This document shows positions 17,476 through 25,459 of a stretch of 64,000 nt of DNA, in pieces. The DNA comes from Asbonarchaeum sp964517675. Its GTDB lineage: Archaea; Nanohalarchaeota; Nanosalinia; Nanosalinales; Nanoanaerosalinaceae. Position numbers and translations under genes: made by a program. Each line of letters opens with the position of its first letter. Position 1 is the stretch's first letter. The stretch is from contig CAZFEL010000002.1 in assembly GCA_964517675.1 (NCBI GenBank), positions 248,001 through 312,000 on the forward strand, written 5' to 3'. A model generated the notes under the pieces. It worked only from the letters and a program-made list of their open reading frames with translations. It was not told the DNA's origin and made no database searches.

Positions 17476-18009
17476 TCACGAGCTCGCTTCGGCCTGACAG
17501 GTGCTGGTGACGGTCTCACTGTTCTCGTCGGTGAAGATGAACTCCATCTCGTACCGCTGGCCGTTCTCCATCGTGCCGTCGAGGACGATCGAGTATGCGG
17601 CAGATGAACGCGGGTCGGAGAAGTCCTCGTTCCCGTCCGTCTCGAAGAACACCTGATCGCTCAACCGGCCTGCCGCGAGGCTGATGCTGGTACGAGTGAG
17701 GGTGTAGTTGACGTTGCCTGTCGAGGCCGACCGGACGTTAAGGTCGATCGGATCAAGGTCGAGTTCGGTGGTACCGGAGTTGCTGAAAAAGACCTCGACG
17801 GTGCCGGCGCCCTCTTCGTTGTAACAGCGCAGATCGGTGATATCGATACCCCGCTCGACGTCCTGCTCTGCCTGTTTCTGGAACTGTTCTTGGAGTTGTG
17901 TGAGCCAGGCGTATGCTCCTCCTGCTGCGGCGACTGTCATCATAAGGAGGAGGACGATCGCGATAACTGGGGTGATACCGTTCCGTACCCTTGCTGTGAC
18001 GTTGTCCAT
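17476..18009 (-). CDS. Archaeal type IV pilin (major-type), copy B
   Basis: The 177-residue protein has the archaeal pilin N-terminal domain: charged stub, then GITPVIAIVLLLMMTVAAAG and GAYAWLTQLQEQF. The exported domain ends in a Cys (TSTCQAEASS) and has another Cys (DLRCYNEE), perhaps disulfide-bonded. It is a tandem paralogue of the gene at 18068-18586; the two share a stretch of about 94 identical bases over the signal helix. It has its own AT-rich promoter-like patch (about 18043-18056). It is probably a main structural subunit. Confidence 0.9.
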   Translation of the reverse strand: MDNVTARVRNGITPVIAIVLLLMMTVAAAGGAYAWLTQLQEQFQKQAEQDVERGIDITDLRCYNEEGAGTVEVFFSNSGTTELDLDPIDLNVRSASTGNVNYTLTRTSISLAAGRLSDQVFFETDGNEDFSDPRSSAAYSIVLDGTMENGQRYEMEFIFTDENSETVTSTCQAEASS

Positions 18010-18067
18010 CGTTGGAGTACCTGTGTGTAGACGGGGTGTGACCGCATTAAAATGTTATGCTGGACCC

Positions 18068-18586
18068 TTACTTGTTCTTTGCCTGGCAGTTCGCTGTCTT
18101 GGTGGTGCCGTCCTCGTCGGTGAACACGAAGTCGATCTGGTACCGGTCTCCCGCGCTGAACGGCTCGGTGGTGATGAGGTACGGCGCCGACTCCCCGGGT
18201 TCGGAGAAATCATTGCTGCCGGAGATGAAGGTGATCCCGTCGCCCAGTCCTCCTGTCTGGCTGAACTTGAGCCCGGTCTGGGTGAGGGTGTAGTTGATGT
18301 TGCCTGTTGATCCGGCCCGTATGTTCATATCGATGGGATTGAGGTCGAGGGCCTTGGTACCGGAGTTCTTGAAGAAAACCTCGACGTAGCCCGAGCCGTC
18401 CTGGTTGTAACACTGCATGTCAACGATGTTGATCCCTCGCTCGATGCTTGATTCTGCCTGGTTCTGGAACTGTTCTTGGAGTTGTGTGAGCCAGGCGTAT
18501 GCTCCTCCTGCTGCGGCGACTGTCATCATAAGGAGGAGGACGATCGCGATAACTGGTGTGATACCTTTGCGTGTTCGTTCGAGCAT
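18068..18586 (-). CDS. Archaeal type IV pilin (major-type), copy A
   Basis: The 172-residue pilin starts MLERTRKGITPVIAIVLLLM. The helix is identical in protein and nearly identical in DNA to copy B, while the exported domains differ (FFKNSGTKALDLNPIDMNIR against FFSNSGTTELDLDPIDLNVR). The Cys pair (MQCYNQD, ANCQAKNK) is conserved. The stop codon is followed by about 58 bp before the copy B start. Confidence 0.9.
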   Translation of the reverse strand: MLERTRKGITPVIAIVLLLMMTVAAAGGAYAWLTQLQEQFQNQAESSIERGINIVDMQCYNQDGSGYVEVFFKNSGTKALDLNPIDMNIRAGSTGNINYTLTQTGLKFSQTGGLGDGITFISGSNDFSEPGESAPYLITTEPFSAGDRYQIDFVFTDEDGTTKTANCQAKNK

Positions 18587-18594
18587 CGGAGGTA

Positions 18595-19131
18595 TCAGCC
18601 TCGGCCCTGTCGCTGGCGACGGTCGTTGCCGCCGCTGTTCCCGCTGGTACGCTGGGATGCATAGATGCGCTTCATACGCTTATCGAGGTTGTTGAGGCTC
18701 TCATCGATCTTCCCGAGTCCTTCGAGCATCTTCTCGTTGGTCTGCCGGATGTCCTGCATGCTCTCGGTGATCGGGTTGACGAGGTTCTGGCTGATGTCGG
18801 CTGAGACATCTTCTTCGAGGGAGGCCTCGGATGCCTCCTGGAGCAGTTCCATGAAGCTGTTCATGTTATCGAGGACGCTGTCCATCTTGTGGGTGAGGTC
18901 CTCGATGGAGTTCTGGAGCTGGCTGGTCGATTCGACCATGTCGTTGACGATCTTCTGGTTGGCTTTCATGATGTCCAGGATGTCGCGGACATAGTCTCCC
19001 TGTGCCCCGCCACCGGTCTTCTGCTGTTCAAGTTCGTCGATTCGCTTTTCTAGCTTCCGTACCGGTCCCATGGGGATTATTTCGTATTCCTCAGAATCGT
19101 CGTCATGGGGGAGCTCTACTTCATCAGACAT
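18595..19131 (-). CDS. Coiled-coil protein heading the pilus locus
   Basis: This 178-residue cytoplasmic protein has an acidic N-terminus, a coiled coil (VRKLEKRIDELEQQ; then NQKIVNDMVESTSQLQNSIE and on to residue about 150) and a basic Gly/Arg/Asn tail (GGNDRRQRQGRG). No enzyme motif is seen. Position ahead of the pilins suggests an accessory role such as that of FlaC/D/E-type proteins in archaella, though I see no direct similarity. A TATA box (TTATTTATAGAG, about 19181-19193) lies about 50 bp upstream. Confidence 0.78.
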   Translation of the reverse strand: MSDEVELPHDDDSEEYEIIPMGPVRKLEKRIDELEQQKTGGGAQGDYVRDILDIMKANQKIVNDMVESTSQLQNSIEDLTHKMDSVLDNMNSFMELLQEASEASLEEDVSADISQNLVNPITESMQDIRQTNEKMLEGLGKIDESLNNLDKRMKRIYASQRTSGNSGGNDRRQRQGRG

Positions 19132-19180
19132 AGTGGATCGACCCGGCTAAGGATGGTATAGAGTTCAATTTCGGTTGCCC

Positions 19181-19193
19181 TCTATAAATAACT
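19181..19193 (-). promoter_or_regulatory. TATA box of the pilus locus
   Basis: CTCTATAAATAAC on the plus strand reads GTTATTTATAGAG on the minus strand, placing the transcript start about 25-30 bp before the ATG at 19131. Confidence 0.6.
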
Positions 19194-19273
19194 TTTCATA
19201 CAGTGGTGTTCCGCCTCCTCGATGCCGTCTACCGGTCGGCGGTGGGGTGGCGGTGCGGATGTGATAGAGATGT

Positions 19274-19377
19274 GGAGAAGAAAGGAAAGAAAGGCGGGAT
19301 GCCGATGCACCCCGGTTGGTGGCGGGCGGCCTGCATCATGCCGGCCATGTTCGAAGCTTGCGCTTCTCGAAGGCCGG
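19274..19377 (-). terminator. Thermosome terminator: hairpin plus pyrimidine tract
   Basis: Just after the thermosome stop, CCGGCC (19341-19346) pairs with GGCCGG (19372-19377), enclosing a TTCGAAGC/GCTTCTCGAA stem. Further on, the minus strand has a T/C-rich run (complement of GAGAAGAAAGGAAAGAAAGG, about 19274-19293), the usual archaeal termination signal. Confidence 0.6.
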
Positions 19378-19382
19378 AATGA

Positions 19383-21047
19383 TCACATCATCCCTCCCAT
19401 GCCACCCATTCCGCCCATGCCGCCGGGTGGGCCGCCGGCGGGCGGACCGCCTGCTTCATCGCCGCCTTCGCCGTCGAAGCCGGAGGCGGAGATGACGTCG
19501 TCGATGCGGAGGATGAGTTCCGCTGACTCGGAGGCGGACTGGAGCGCCTGCGTCTTGGTCTGCAGGGGCTCGACGACGTCCTTGCTGAACAGGTCCTCGG
19601 AGTTGCCGGTCATCACGTCGATGCCGGACCAGACGTTGCCGTCCTCGTGCTTGGTCCGGAGGTCGACGAGCACGTCGATCGGATCGAGGCCTGCGTTCTC
19701 AGCGAGGGTCCGCGGGATGGCCTCGAGCGCTTCGGCGAACGCGGTGATGGCGAGCTGTTCCCTGCCGCCGACGGAGTCTGCGTAGTCCTTGAGCTCCTTG
19801 GCGACCTCGATCTCGGTGGCGCCTCCACCGCCGACGATGCTGGCGTGACGGAGTGCTGCTGCGATGCCGCCGAGGGAGTCCTCGAAGGCCCGTTCGATCT
19901 CGTCGACGACGTGTTCGGTGCCGCCGCGGATGAGCAGGCTGACTGATTCGGCGTTGTCGATGTCCTCGATGAACATCATGCTGTCACCGGAGACATCCCG
20001 CTGCCGGATGTGGCCAGCGGTACCGAGATCGTCTTCGCTGAGGTCAGCGAGGCTGTTGACGATCTTGGCCCCGGTTGCCTTGGACAGCTTCTCCATGTCG
20101 GACTTCTTGACACGGCGGACGGCGAGGATGCCGTTCTTGGCCATGTAGTGCTGTGCGATGTCGTCGATGCCTTTCTGGCAGAAGACGACGTTGGCGCCGG
20201 ATGCCTTGATCTGATCGACCATCTCCTTGAGGCTCTCTTCTTCCTGGTTGACAAACTCCTGGAGCTTGTTGGGGTCGTTGATCTGGATCTCGGCGGAGGT
20301 CTCGGTCTCCTGGACCTCGATGGCGGTGTTGATCAGGGCGATGTCTGCGTCTTCTGCCTCATCCGGCATGTCGTTGTGGACTTTTTCCTTGTCGATGATG
20401 ACGCCCTCGACGAGTTCGGTGTCGTTGACGGAGCCGCCCTGGCTCTTGACGATCTTGATGAGGTCGCGGTCGATGTCGCGGTCCTCATCGGCGACCTGCC
20501 GGACTGCATCGACTGCGAGCTCTGCGAGGTAGTCCTTGTCGGTCTCGGCCGACTTGCCGGTCATGGCCGTCTTGGCCACGGAGACGAGCTTGTCCCGGTC
20601 CTCGAAGGAGACGTCCTCTGCGACATCGTTGAGGACATCGAGGGACTTCTCCTTGGCGAGCCGGTAGCCGGACGAGATGACTGTCGGGTGGATATCCTGG
20701 TCGAGGAGGTCCTCTGCCTTCTTGAGGAGCTCTCCTGCGATGACCACTGCGGTCGTGGTACCGTCGCCGACCTCTTCGTCCTGGGTCTGTGCGATCTCGA
20801 CCATCATCTTGGCTGCGGGATGTTCGAGATCCATCTCATCGAGGATGGTGACGCCGTCGTTGGTGACGACGAGGTCCCCGATGGAATCGACCATCATCTT
20901 GTCCATGCCTTTCGGACCGAGGGTGGTCCGGACGGCGTTGGCGACGGATTTGCAAGCATTGATATTGTTCTCCTGGGCGTCCCTGCCCGTTTGTCGCTGT
21001 GCATCTTCTGACATTACCAGAATCGGTTGTCCTCCTAGCTGTGCCAT
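19383..21047 (-). CDS. thsA: Thermosome (group II chaperonin) subunit
   Basis: The 554-residue chaperonin has ATPase motifs TTLGPKGMDKMMVDSIGDLV (residues about 41-60), EVGDGTTTAVV (about 91) and, near the C-terminus, VGGGGATEIEVAKEL. It ends in a GGM-repeat tail. It forms the double-ring ATP-dependent folding machine of the cytosol. ATG at 21047 follows GGTGAT at good Shine-Dalgarno distance. The conserved VMSEDAQRQTGRDAQ starts at residue 11. A TATA-like CTTTAAGA (about 21102-21109) is upstream. Confidence 0.97.
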   Translation of the reverse strand: MAQLGGQPILVMSEDAQRQTGRDAQENNINACKSVANAVRTTLGPKGMDKMMVDSIGDLVVTNDGVTILDEMDLEHPAAKMMVEIAQTQDEEVGDGTTTAVVIAGELLKKAEDLLDQDIHPTVISSGYRLAKEKSLDVLNDVAEDVSFEDRDKLVSVAKTAMTGKSAETDKDYLAELAVDAVRQVADEDRDIDRDLIKIVKSQGGSVNDTELVEGVIIDKEKVHNDMPDEAEDADIALINTAIEVQETETSAEIQINDPNKLQEFVNQEEESLKEMVDQIKASGANVVFCQKGIDDIAQHYMAKNGILAVRRVKKSDMEKLSKATGAKIVNSLADLSEDDLGTAGHIRQRDVSGDSMMFIEDIDNAESVSLLIRGGTEHVVDEIERAFEDSLGGIAAALRHASIVGGGGATEIEVAKELKDYADSVGGREQLAITAFAEALEAIPRTLAENAGLDPIDVLVDLRTKHEDGNVWSGIDVMTGNSEDLFSKDVVEPLQTKTQALQSASESAELILRIDDVISASGFDGEGGDEAGGPPAGGPPGGMGGMGGMGGMM

Positions 21048-21386
21048 GGTTGAATCACCACTGATGTGGGTAGAATCCGGGGAAGTATATGACCATCAAC
21101 TTTCTTAAAGATGTCAGCCTGTCTGGCTTTATAACTATTGCGGTGATATCGCGGTCTCCGATCCGTATTCTGATCATGGACGCCACTGGTATAGCCCCTG
21201 GAAGGATGCGGGTGAACGGTCGTCGAATCGATATCCCTTGTCCACATAACACGTGTGAGCCCCGCACTGGTCGTGGTACAGCCGGGGATCTATGTGTCAT
21301 ACCGGGCGCAGGCGGCTGTTCGGGCCTGTCTGGCCGGGCTGTGTATACTTTAAAAGAATCGGAATCGTTGATGTGACTGACGGTAC
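21048..21386. other. Gene-free spacer between thermosome and tRNA-Ile
   Basis: The 339 bp hold the thermosome promoter on the left (minus strand, about 21102-21109) and a TATA-like CTTTAAAAG at 21348-21356 about 33 bp ahead of tRNA-Ile. Small open frames are present but none looks protein-coding. Confidence 0.6.
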
Positions 21387-21514
21387 GGTCCCTTAGCTCA
21401 GTTGGTTAGAGCACCGTCCTTATACGGACAGCTCTAACAGATCACACGGCTGAGCGTGGTCTGGAGCTGCCTTGAGACAGGCGGCGGTCCCGGGTTCGAG
21501 ACCCGGAGGGACCA
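21387..21514 (+). tRNA. tRNA-Ile (anticodon TAT) with 54-nt intron
   Basis: The acceptor stem is GGTCCCT/AGGGACC with discriminator A; the D arm is GCTC..GAGC. The anticodon stem is CCGTC/GGCGG, with loop start CTTATA giving anticodon TAT after position 33. The T arm is CCGGG-TTCGAGA-CCCGG. An intron (about 21425-21478) sits at the canonical 37/38 position and folds into a long hairpin (CAGCTC/GAGCTG and CAGATCACAC/CGTGGTCTG). TAT would read AUA codons directly. CCA is not encoded. Confidence 0.88.
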
Positions 21515-21596
21515 TCGACCAGACAGTTCGAGCGTCTCCTCGTGGATGATACCTTGGTAGCAGATTGGTCAGACACCCGACTATCTCCTCCGGCCT

Positions 21597-21609
21597 CGGA
21601 GGGACCATC
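21597..21609 (+). repeat. tRNA-Ile 3'-end echo
   Basis: CGGAGGGACCATC repeats 21504-21516 (the tRNA-Ile 3' end and first trailer bases) at a distance of 93 bp. CCTCCG (21588-21593 region) can pair with the echo's CGGAGG in a small hairpin. The rest of 21515-21668 shows no gene. Confidence 0.55.
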
Positions 21610-21668
21610 ATTCGTACGCCTCATGAAGTGTGCTCGGGCTGTCCTCACGAAAGGATGATCTGCGGCCC

Positions 21669-22094
21669 TCAGAGGAGCCATCGCAGGTAGGCCCCGCCCA
21701 GGATCAATGCGGCCTCTCCGGTGATCGAGAGGATGACACCGACCCATAAGATCGCTGCGGGTATCTGGGATGCGGACATGACCGCTTTTGATAGCATATC
21801 GACGATGAAGATACCGCCGATGACAAGCAGGAGCCATCCTGTCAGCCGTGAGTTCCGGTCCATGTCGGCCTCGATCAGGAGATAGCCTGTCACCAGCATC
21901 AGTGCCGCGATGCCGATGACGAGGATGCTGATGACAGGTCCTGCCTGCTGGCCTGCCATCTCCGTGATGCTCATCCCGCCGGCCATCAGGACCCCGAGCC
22001 CCATCATGTCGAGGAAGACACCGATACCCCCGACGATGATATCGAGGTACGAGAGGGCCTTGATGCGGCCGGACGGGATCGAATCGATATCCAT
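21669..22094 (-). CDS. Small integral membrane protein, unrecognised
   Basis: This 141-residue protein has four hydrophobic segments (about residues 15-42, 50-72, 82-100, 112-138) joined by short loops such as EADMDRNSR. No motif was recognised. It is divergent from the Lrp-type regulator at 22191 and could be under its control, but nothing in the sequence proves this. Confidence 0.75.
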   Translation of the reverse strand: MDIDSIPSGRIKALSYLDIIVGGIGVFLDMMGLGVLMAGGMSITEMAGQQAGPVISILVIGIAALMLVTGYLLIEADMDRNSRLTGWLLLVIGGIFIVDMLSKAVMSASQIPAAILWVGVILSITGEAALILGGAYLRWLL

Positions 22095-22190
22095 GGTCGT
22101 CCGTTATCGCCCGCTCTCATTTAATAGTAATAGTTGTTGGTGGCTGCGAACATCGCAACGATTTTAAGGATCATCGGAGACGTTCCTGAC

Positions 22191-22592
22191 ATGGACGAAC
22201 GAGACCGGCAGATACTTGATATACTGCGGGAGGATGGCCGGGCGCCGTTCACCGAGATAGCGGACATGATCGGCGTCTCCGAGGGCACGGTCCGTAACAG
22301 GGTCGCAAAGCTCAAGGAAGAGGGCGTGATCGATCATTTCACCGTCCAGACGGACCACGGGGCGAGTGCGGTCGTGCTGGTCGATCTCTCGACGGACGAG
22401 GACATCGACAGCATCGTCGGCCGGTTCCCGGACGGGATCAGGCTCTATGAGATAGCCGGCGAGCACGATCTGGTCCTGCGGTTCTCCCGATCCAGCAGGG
22501 ACGAGCTCAATGAAGTGATCGATGCTGTGAGGGCAGTCGAAGGCGTGGTCGATACGACGACCTACACCGTTCTCAAGACCCGCGACACCTGA
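22191..22592 (+). CDS. Lrp/AsnC-family transcription regulator
   Basis: The 133-residue protein has an N-terminal winged HTH (MDERDRQILDILREDGRAPF, then IADMIGVSEGTVRNRVAKL) and a C-terminal RAM/ligand domain (ASAVVLVDLSTDED to VVDTTTYTVLKTR). Relatives bind amino acids and control metabolism genes. The ATG at 22191 is favoured over the longer frame because a TATA-like GATTTTAAGG (about 22159-22168) lies 26 bp ahead, giving a leaderless mRNA. Its stop directly abuts the stop of the convergent gene. Confidence 0.92.
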   Translation: MDERDRQILDILREDGRAPFTEIADMIGVSEGTVRNRVAKLKEEGVIDHFTVQTDHGASAVVLVDLSTDEDIDSIVGRFPDGIRLYEIAGEHDLVLRFSRSSRDELNEVIDAVRAVEGVVDTTTYTVLKTRDT

Positions 22593-22931
22593 TCAGTCAT
22601 CCGCCGGTTCGAGGATCTTTCCTGCTGTCTCGTTCTGCGCTGTGTGTTCGTGGGCGATGGCCTCGCCGTAGCCTCGAAGGTGTCTGTCCTCAAGGCCCGG
22701 GAGCCGGTCGTCCATCTCGAGATCGTATTCGTCCCGCCTGATGGTCGCGACAGGATCACCGTCTGCCTCGCGGTACTCGGCCACCGTACCATCTTCTGTC
22801 TGTTCTGCCTTGAACCCGTAGACTGTCCCGTCGTCCATCCGGAAGCTGCCGATCCGGTACTCCCACATCTCTTCGTCGTCCAGGCCTGACCGGTAGCCGC
22901 GGTGCCGGATGGTCATCGCCTCGAGGTCCAT
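22593..22931 (-). CDS. Hypothetical protein, second of a coupled pair
   Basis: The product is 112 residues, charged and acidic, with no membrane segment (MTIRHRGYRSGLDDEEMWEY, FRMDDGTVYGFKAEQTEDGT). Not recognised. Its ATG overlaps the stop of the upstream gene (ATGA at 22931), so both are likely made together. Confidence 0.75.
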   Translation of the reverse strand: MDLEAMTIRHRGYRSGLDDEEMWEYRIGSFRMDDGTVYGFKAEQTEDGTVAEYREADGDPVATIRRDEYDLEMDDRLPGLEDRHLRGYGEAIAHEHTAQNETAGKILEPADD

Positions 22932-23299
22932 CAGTCCGCCTCCAGGAGTGTCTGCTGGAGGAGCTGTTCGATGGTCTCTTCGTCCGCGGGATCGAGGCTG
23001 GAGCCCTCGAACTCCGCATAGAGTGCCGGCTCGCCGTCGTACTCTGGCGTTGGGTCGTACTGGAAGATGCTGATCTCGACGGCCTCGTCCCGCTGTTCTG
23101 CCTTCGCTGCGAGGTGATAGCCGTTACCGTGGGGGAGCTCGAGGGCATAGAGGTGGTCGATGTCGTTGGTGTGGGGCCAGTGACGTCTGCGCCTGTGGGA
23201 GGCCTTGAGTTCGTTGATTGTTCCTTCCTCGAAGACCTGGAGTGGGACTGTTTCATCTGGTATGCGTGAGGTCATCTGATCGTACGAGCCGCGGAACAT
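22931..23299 (-). CDS. Hypothetical protein, first of a coupled pair
   Basis: The product is 122 residues, soluble, with a basic patch (KASHRRRRHWPHTNDIDHLY) and an acidic second half. Not recognised; a role as a small two-protein unit with its partner is inferred only from overlap. The ATG at 23299 lies about 35 bp after a strong TATA box (about 23334-23341), with a short leader; an internal ATG at 23275 is an alternative. Confidence 0.75.
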   Translation of the reverse strand: MFRGSYDQMTSRIPDETVPLQVFEEGTINELKASHRRRRHWPHTNDIDHLYALELPHGNGYHLAAKAEQRDEAVEISIFQYDPTPEYDGEPALYAEFEGSSLDPADEETIEQLLQQTLLEAD

Positions 23300-23332
23300 C
23301 GTGGGTCACAGCACACTGTTTTACGTAAAAGT

Positions 23333-23343
23333 TTATATAATGT
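23333..23343 (-). promoter_or_regulatory. Strong TATA box for the 22593-23299 gene pair
   Basis: The minus strand reads ATTATATAAAC, close to the best archaeal TATA consensus, within an AT-rich stretch (23320-23390) that stands out from the GC-rich surroundings. Confidence 0.65.
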
Positions 23344-23437
23344 ACGAAAAATTGCTAATTTATGGAATTTATTACGATAAACGTAGAACATGGCGCGGGT
23401 GCCGGCCTGTTTTAAACCTCGGTGCCACATGAGGACT

Positions 23438-24265
23438 ATGATGACACTTCAGACCGTGATCGAGGCGTTGCCGGCGTGGTCGATGGGGCCGGTGACGTTC
23501 CTGGCGGTGACCGCAGGCTTCTATCTCATCGGGAAACACCTGGTCGGACCTGTCACAAGGCGGGCGATGAGCCGGAAGAGCGACCATCTCAGCGGCCCGT
23601 TCGGGAGGACGATGTTCTATATAACGGTCATCATCGGGATAGCAGTCGGTCTGACTGCTTCGGGATATGGACGTGTCCTTACTGTCTTCGGATCTGTCAT
23701 GGCGGCCGGGACGCTGGCCGTCGGACTGGCGATGCGTGATACGATCTCCGGTGCCGTGGCTGGCTTTTTCCTGCTGATCGATAAGCCCTTCGAGAAGGGC
23801 GACTGGATCGAGTGGGATGGCAACGAGGGCAAGGTCAAAGACATCCAGCTCAGGACGACGAAGGTCGAGACGTTCAACAACGAGCTGTTGACGGTGCCGA
23901 ACGATAAGCTGGCCAATGCGGTAATCAAGAACCCGGTGGCGAACGATAAGCTCCGGATCGTCCTTGATATCGGTATCGGCTATGAGGACGACATCGATGA
24001 GGCCAAAGAAATCGTCATGGAGATCATGGACGACATCGACCGGATCGCCGATGATCCGAACCCGGATGTCCGGCTGCTCGGGCTTGGTGATTCGACTGTC
24101 GACCTGAAGGCCCGGTACTGGATCGGTGATCCATCGAGGGGCGGCTTCGTCGCGGTCAAAGAGAAGATGTTGACCGAGATAAAGGACCGGTTCGATGCGG
24201 CCGAGATCGACATGCCGTACCCGACGATCACGATCGCGGGGGAGTCACTGGACCTGCGGGAGTAG
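23438..24265 (+). CDS. mscS: MscS-family mechanosensitive channel
   Basis: The product is about 275 residues with three membrane helices (residues about 13-33, 57-80, 85-108) and then the MscS pore-lining and beta domain (AAGTLAVGLAMRDTISGAVA, LLIDKPFEKGDWIEW, VKDIQLRTTKVETFNNELL, VPNDKLANAVIKN). It releases osmolytes on hypo-osmotic shock, sensible for a salt-adapted cell. A TATA-like TTTTAAAC (about 23409-23416) implies a leaderless start at 23438; longer in-frame starts at 23390 and 23429 exist. Confidence 0.92.
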   Translation: MMTLQTVIEALPAWSMGPVTFLAVTAGFYLIGKHLVGPVTRRAMSRKSDHLSGPFGRTMFYITVIIGIAVGLTASGYGRVLTVFGSVMAAGTLAVGLAMRDTISGAVAGFFLLIDKPFEKGDWIEWDGNEGKVKDIQLRTTKVETFNNELLTVPNDKLANAVIKNPVANDKLRIVLDIGIGYEDDIDEAKEIVMEIMDDIDRIADDPNPDVRLLGLGDSTVDLKARYWIGDPSRGGFVAVKEKMLTEIKDRFDAAEIDMPYPTITIAGESLDLRE

Positions 24266-24308
24266 GTCCGGCTCCCCTTTTTAAGTCTGGACGGGAGAGT
24301 GAACCACC

Positions 24309-24920
24309 ATGAAGCTACTGGCAGCGGCGGATTTCCACGAGGACGAGGAACTGATGGATGCGGTGATCGAGGAGGCGAACGCCGGGGACTATGATCTGAT
24401 TCTTCTCCCTGGTGATTTCGTCGTCCCCGAGCATTACGACCGGATGTACGAGGAGATCGAGCCGCCGGTGTTCGGCTGCACGGGCAACTGGGACTTCGAT
24501 TTCACACCGCCGGAGAATGACGAGTACGAGCATCTGTTCAACTACATGAAGATCGACTGGGAGGAGTACAAGATCGGGACGATAGGGGCGGTGTTCCCTG
24601 ATGACTTCCAGGACGATCTCCGGGAGTGGACGGAGGACCACGATGACCGCCGCGTGATCATGATGTCCCACTATCCCCCGGAGCGGCTGGGCGATGCGAC
24701 GGTCAGTGGGAATCGGGCCGGTATGGCGGGGTTCCGCCAGCTGATCATGACGATGAAACCGGCCGTCTGGTTCTGCGGGCATATCCATGAGGCCTTCGGC
24801 CATTACAGCCTGATGGAGACGGACGTGTTCAACTGTGCGGTGATCGAGTCCGGGAAATGCTTCGCCGTCGAGATGGGCGATGACGGTGTGGAGGATTTCG
24901 AGGAGGTCGAGCTCAGGTGA
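24309..24920 (+). CDS. Metallophosphoesterase
   Basis: The 203-residue protein has the calcineurin-like motifs AAADFHED (DxH), LLPGDFVVP (GDxx), CTGNWDFDF (GN with W-D), MMSHYPPE (H) and CGHIHEAFG (GHxH). Small size and motif spacing resemble YfcE/UPF0046-like enzymes. Possible substrates are phosphodiesters; no partner was recognised. A TATA-like CTTTTTAAG (about 24277-24285) gives a nearly leaderless mRNA. The next gene overlaps its stop (GTGA). Confidence 0.85.
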   Translation: MKLLAAADFHEDEELMDAVIEEANAGDYDLILLPGDFVVPEHYDRMYEEIEPPVFGCTGNWDFDFTPPENDEYEHLFNYMKIDWEEYKIGTIGAVFPDDFQDDLREWTEDHDDRRVIMMSHYPPERLGDATVSGNRAGMAGFRQLIMTMKPAVWFCGHIHEAFGHYSLMETDVFNCAVIESGKCFAVEMGDDGVEDFEEVELR

Positions 24921-25237
24921 GGCTCAGGAACTCGGATGCGGAGGACTTCGAGCTAGATGAGTCCTCCTTGCTCCAGCGATACGAGGACAAGGACGTGGAT
25001 TTCTCACTGGAGCTTTTGGATGTGGACGGGACCCACAAGGTCAAGGCAGATGATGCTGTTGCGTACTTCGTCCTCGAGGGAGGTGGCCACGTCCATCTCG
25101 GTTCGAAGATCGTCGAGCTGGACCACGAGGACGTGGTCTTTGCGAAAGAGAGTCATGAGCTCGAGGGCGATATGAAGCTGCTCGCAGTCCGTGACCGGGA
25201 GGGCGAGGAGGTCCTCTGGAGCCCGGTGGAAGATTAA
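24917..25237 (+). CDS. Small cupin-like protein
   Basis: This 106-residue soluble acidic protein resembles a single small cupin barrel: AVAYFVLEGGGHVHLGSKIV then DHEDVVFAKESHELEGDM, the pattern of strand-Gly turns and His residues seen in minimal cupins. Metal binding and ligand are unproven. GTG at 24917 overlaps the phosphoesterase stop, so the pair is probably translated together. Confidence 0.65.
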   Translation: MRLRNSDAEDFELDESSLLQRYEDKDVDFSLELLDVDGTHKVKADDAVAYFVLEGGGHVHLGSKIVELDHEDVVFAKESHELEGDMKLLAVRDREGEEVLWSPVED

Positions 25238-25280
25238 TAAACGTCGGTGCTACTGTCTCCGTAGACGCCGTACTGATGGT

Positions 25281-25297
25281 CGGTCCAGTTTGGACCG
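25281..25297 (+). terminator. Possible terminator hairpin after cupin gene
   Basis: GGTCCA-GTT-TGGACC is a perfect six-pair stem with a three-base loop 44 bp after the cupin stop. No clear T-run follows, so termination is uncertain. Confidence 0.35.
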
Positions 25298-25322
25298 GCC
25301 CATCCTACTCGCGGATGTGCGA

Positions 25323-25399
25323 GGGCTCGTAGTTCAGCCTGGCAGACTCAGGTTACGCCCTGAGGATGCAGGGCCGGGATCCGCTACCGCGGACCCGGC
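25323..25399 (+). pseudogene. tRNA-Ala-like 5' fragment (pseudo-tRNA)
   Basis: Positions 25323-25346 are identical to the first 24 bases of the intact tRNA-Ala(GGC) at 25460. The match then breaks. CTCAGG/CCTGAG could pass for an anticodon stem, but no T arm or matching acceptor 3' strand follows; instead a strong hairpin GCCGGG..CCCGGC (about 25372-25398) ends the element. It could be a decayed tRNA, a rearranged copy or a tRNA with unrecognised introns. Confidence 0.5.
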
Positions 25400-25459
25400 A
25401 CAAACCTACCGATCGGTTCGCTTGCGGACCGGTCAATCGTCCACGCCGATATGCGTGTT

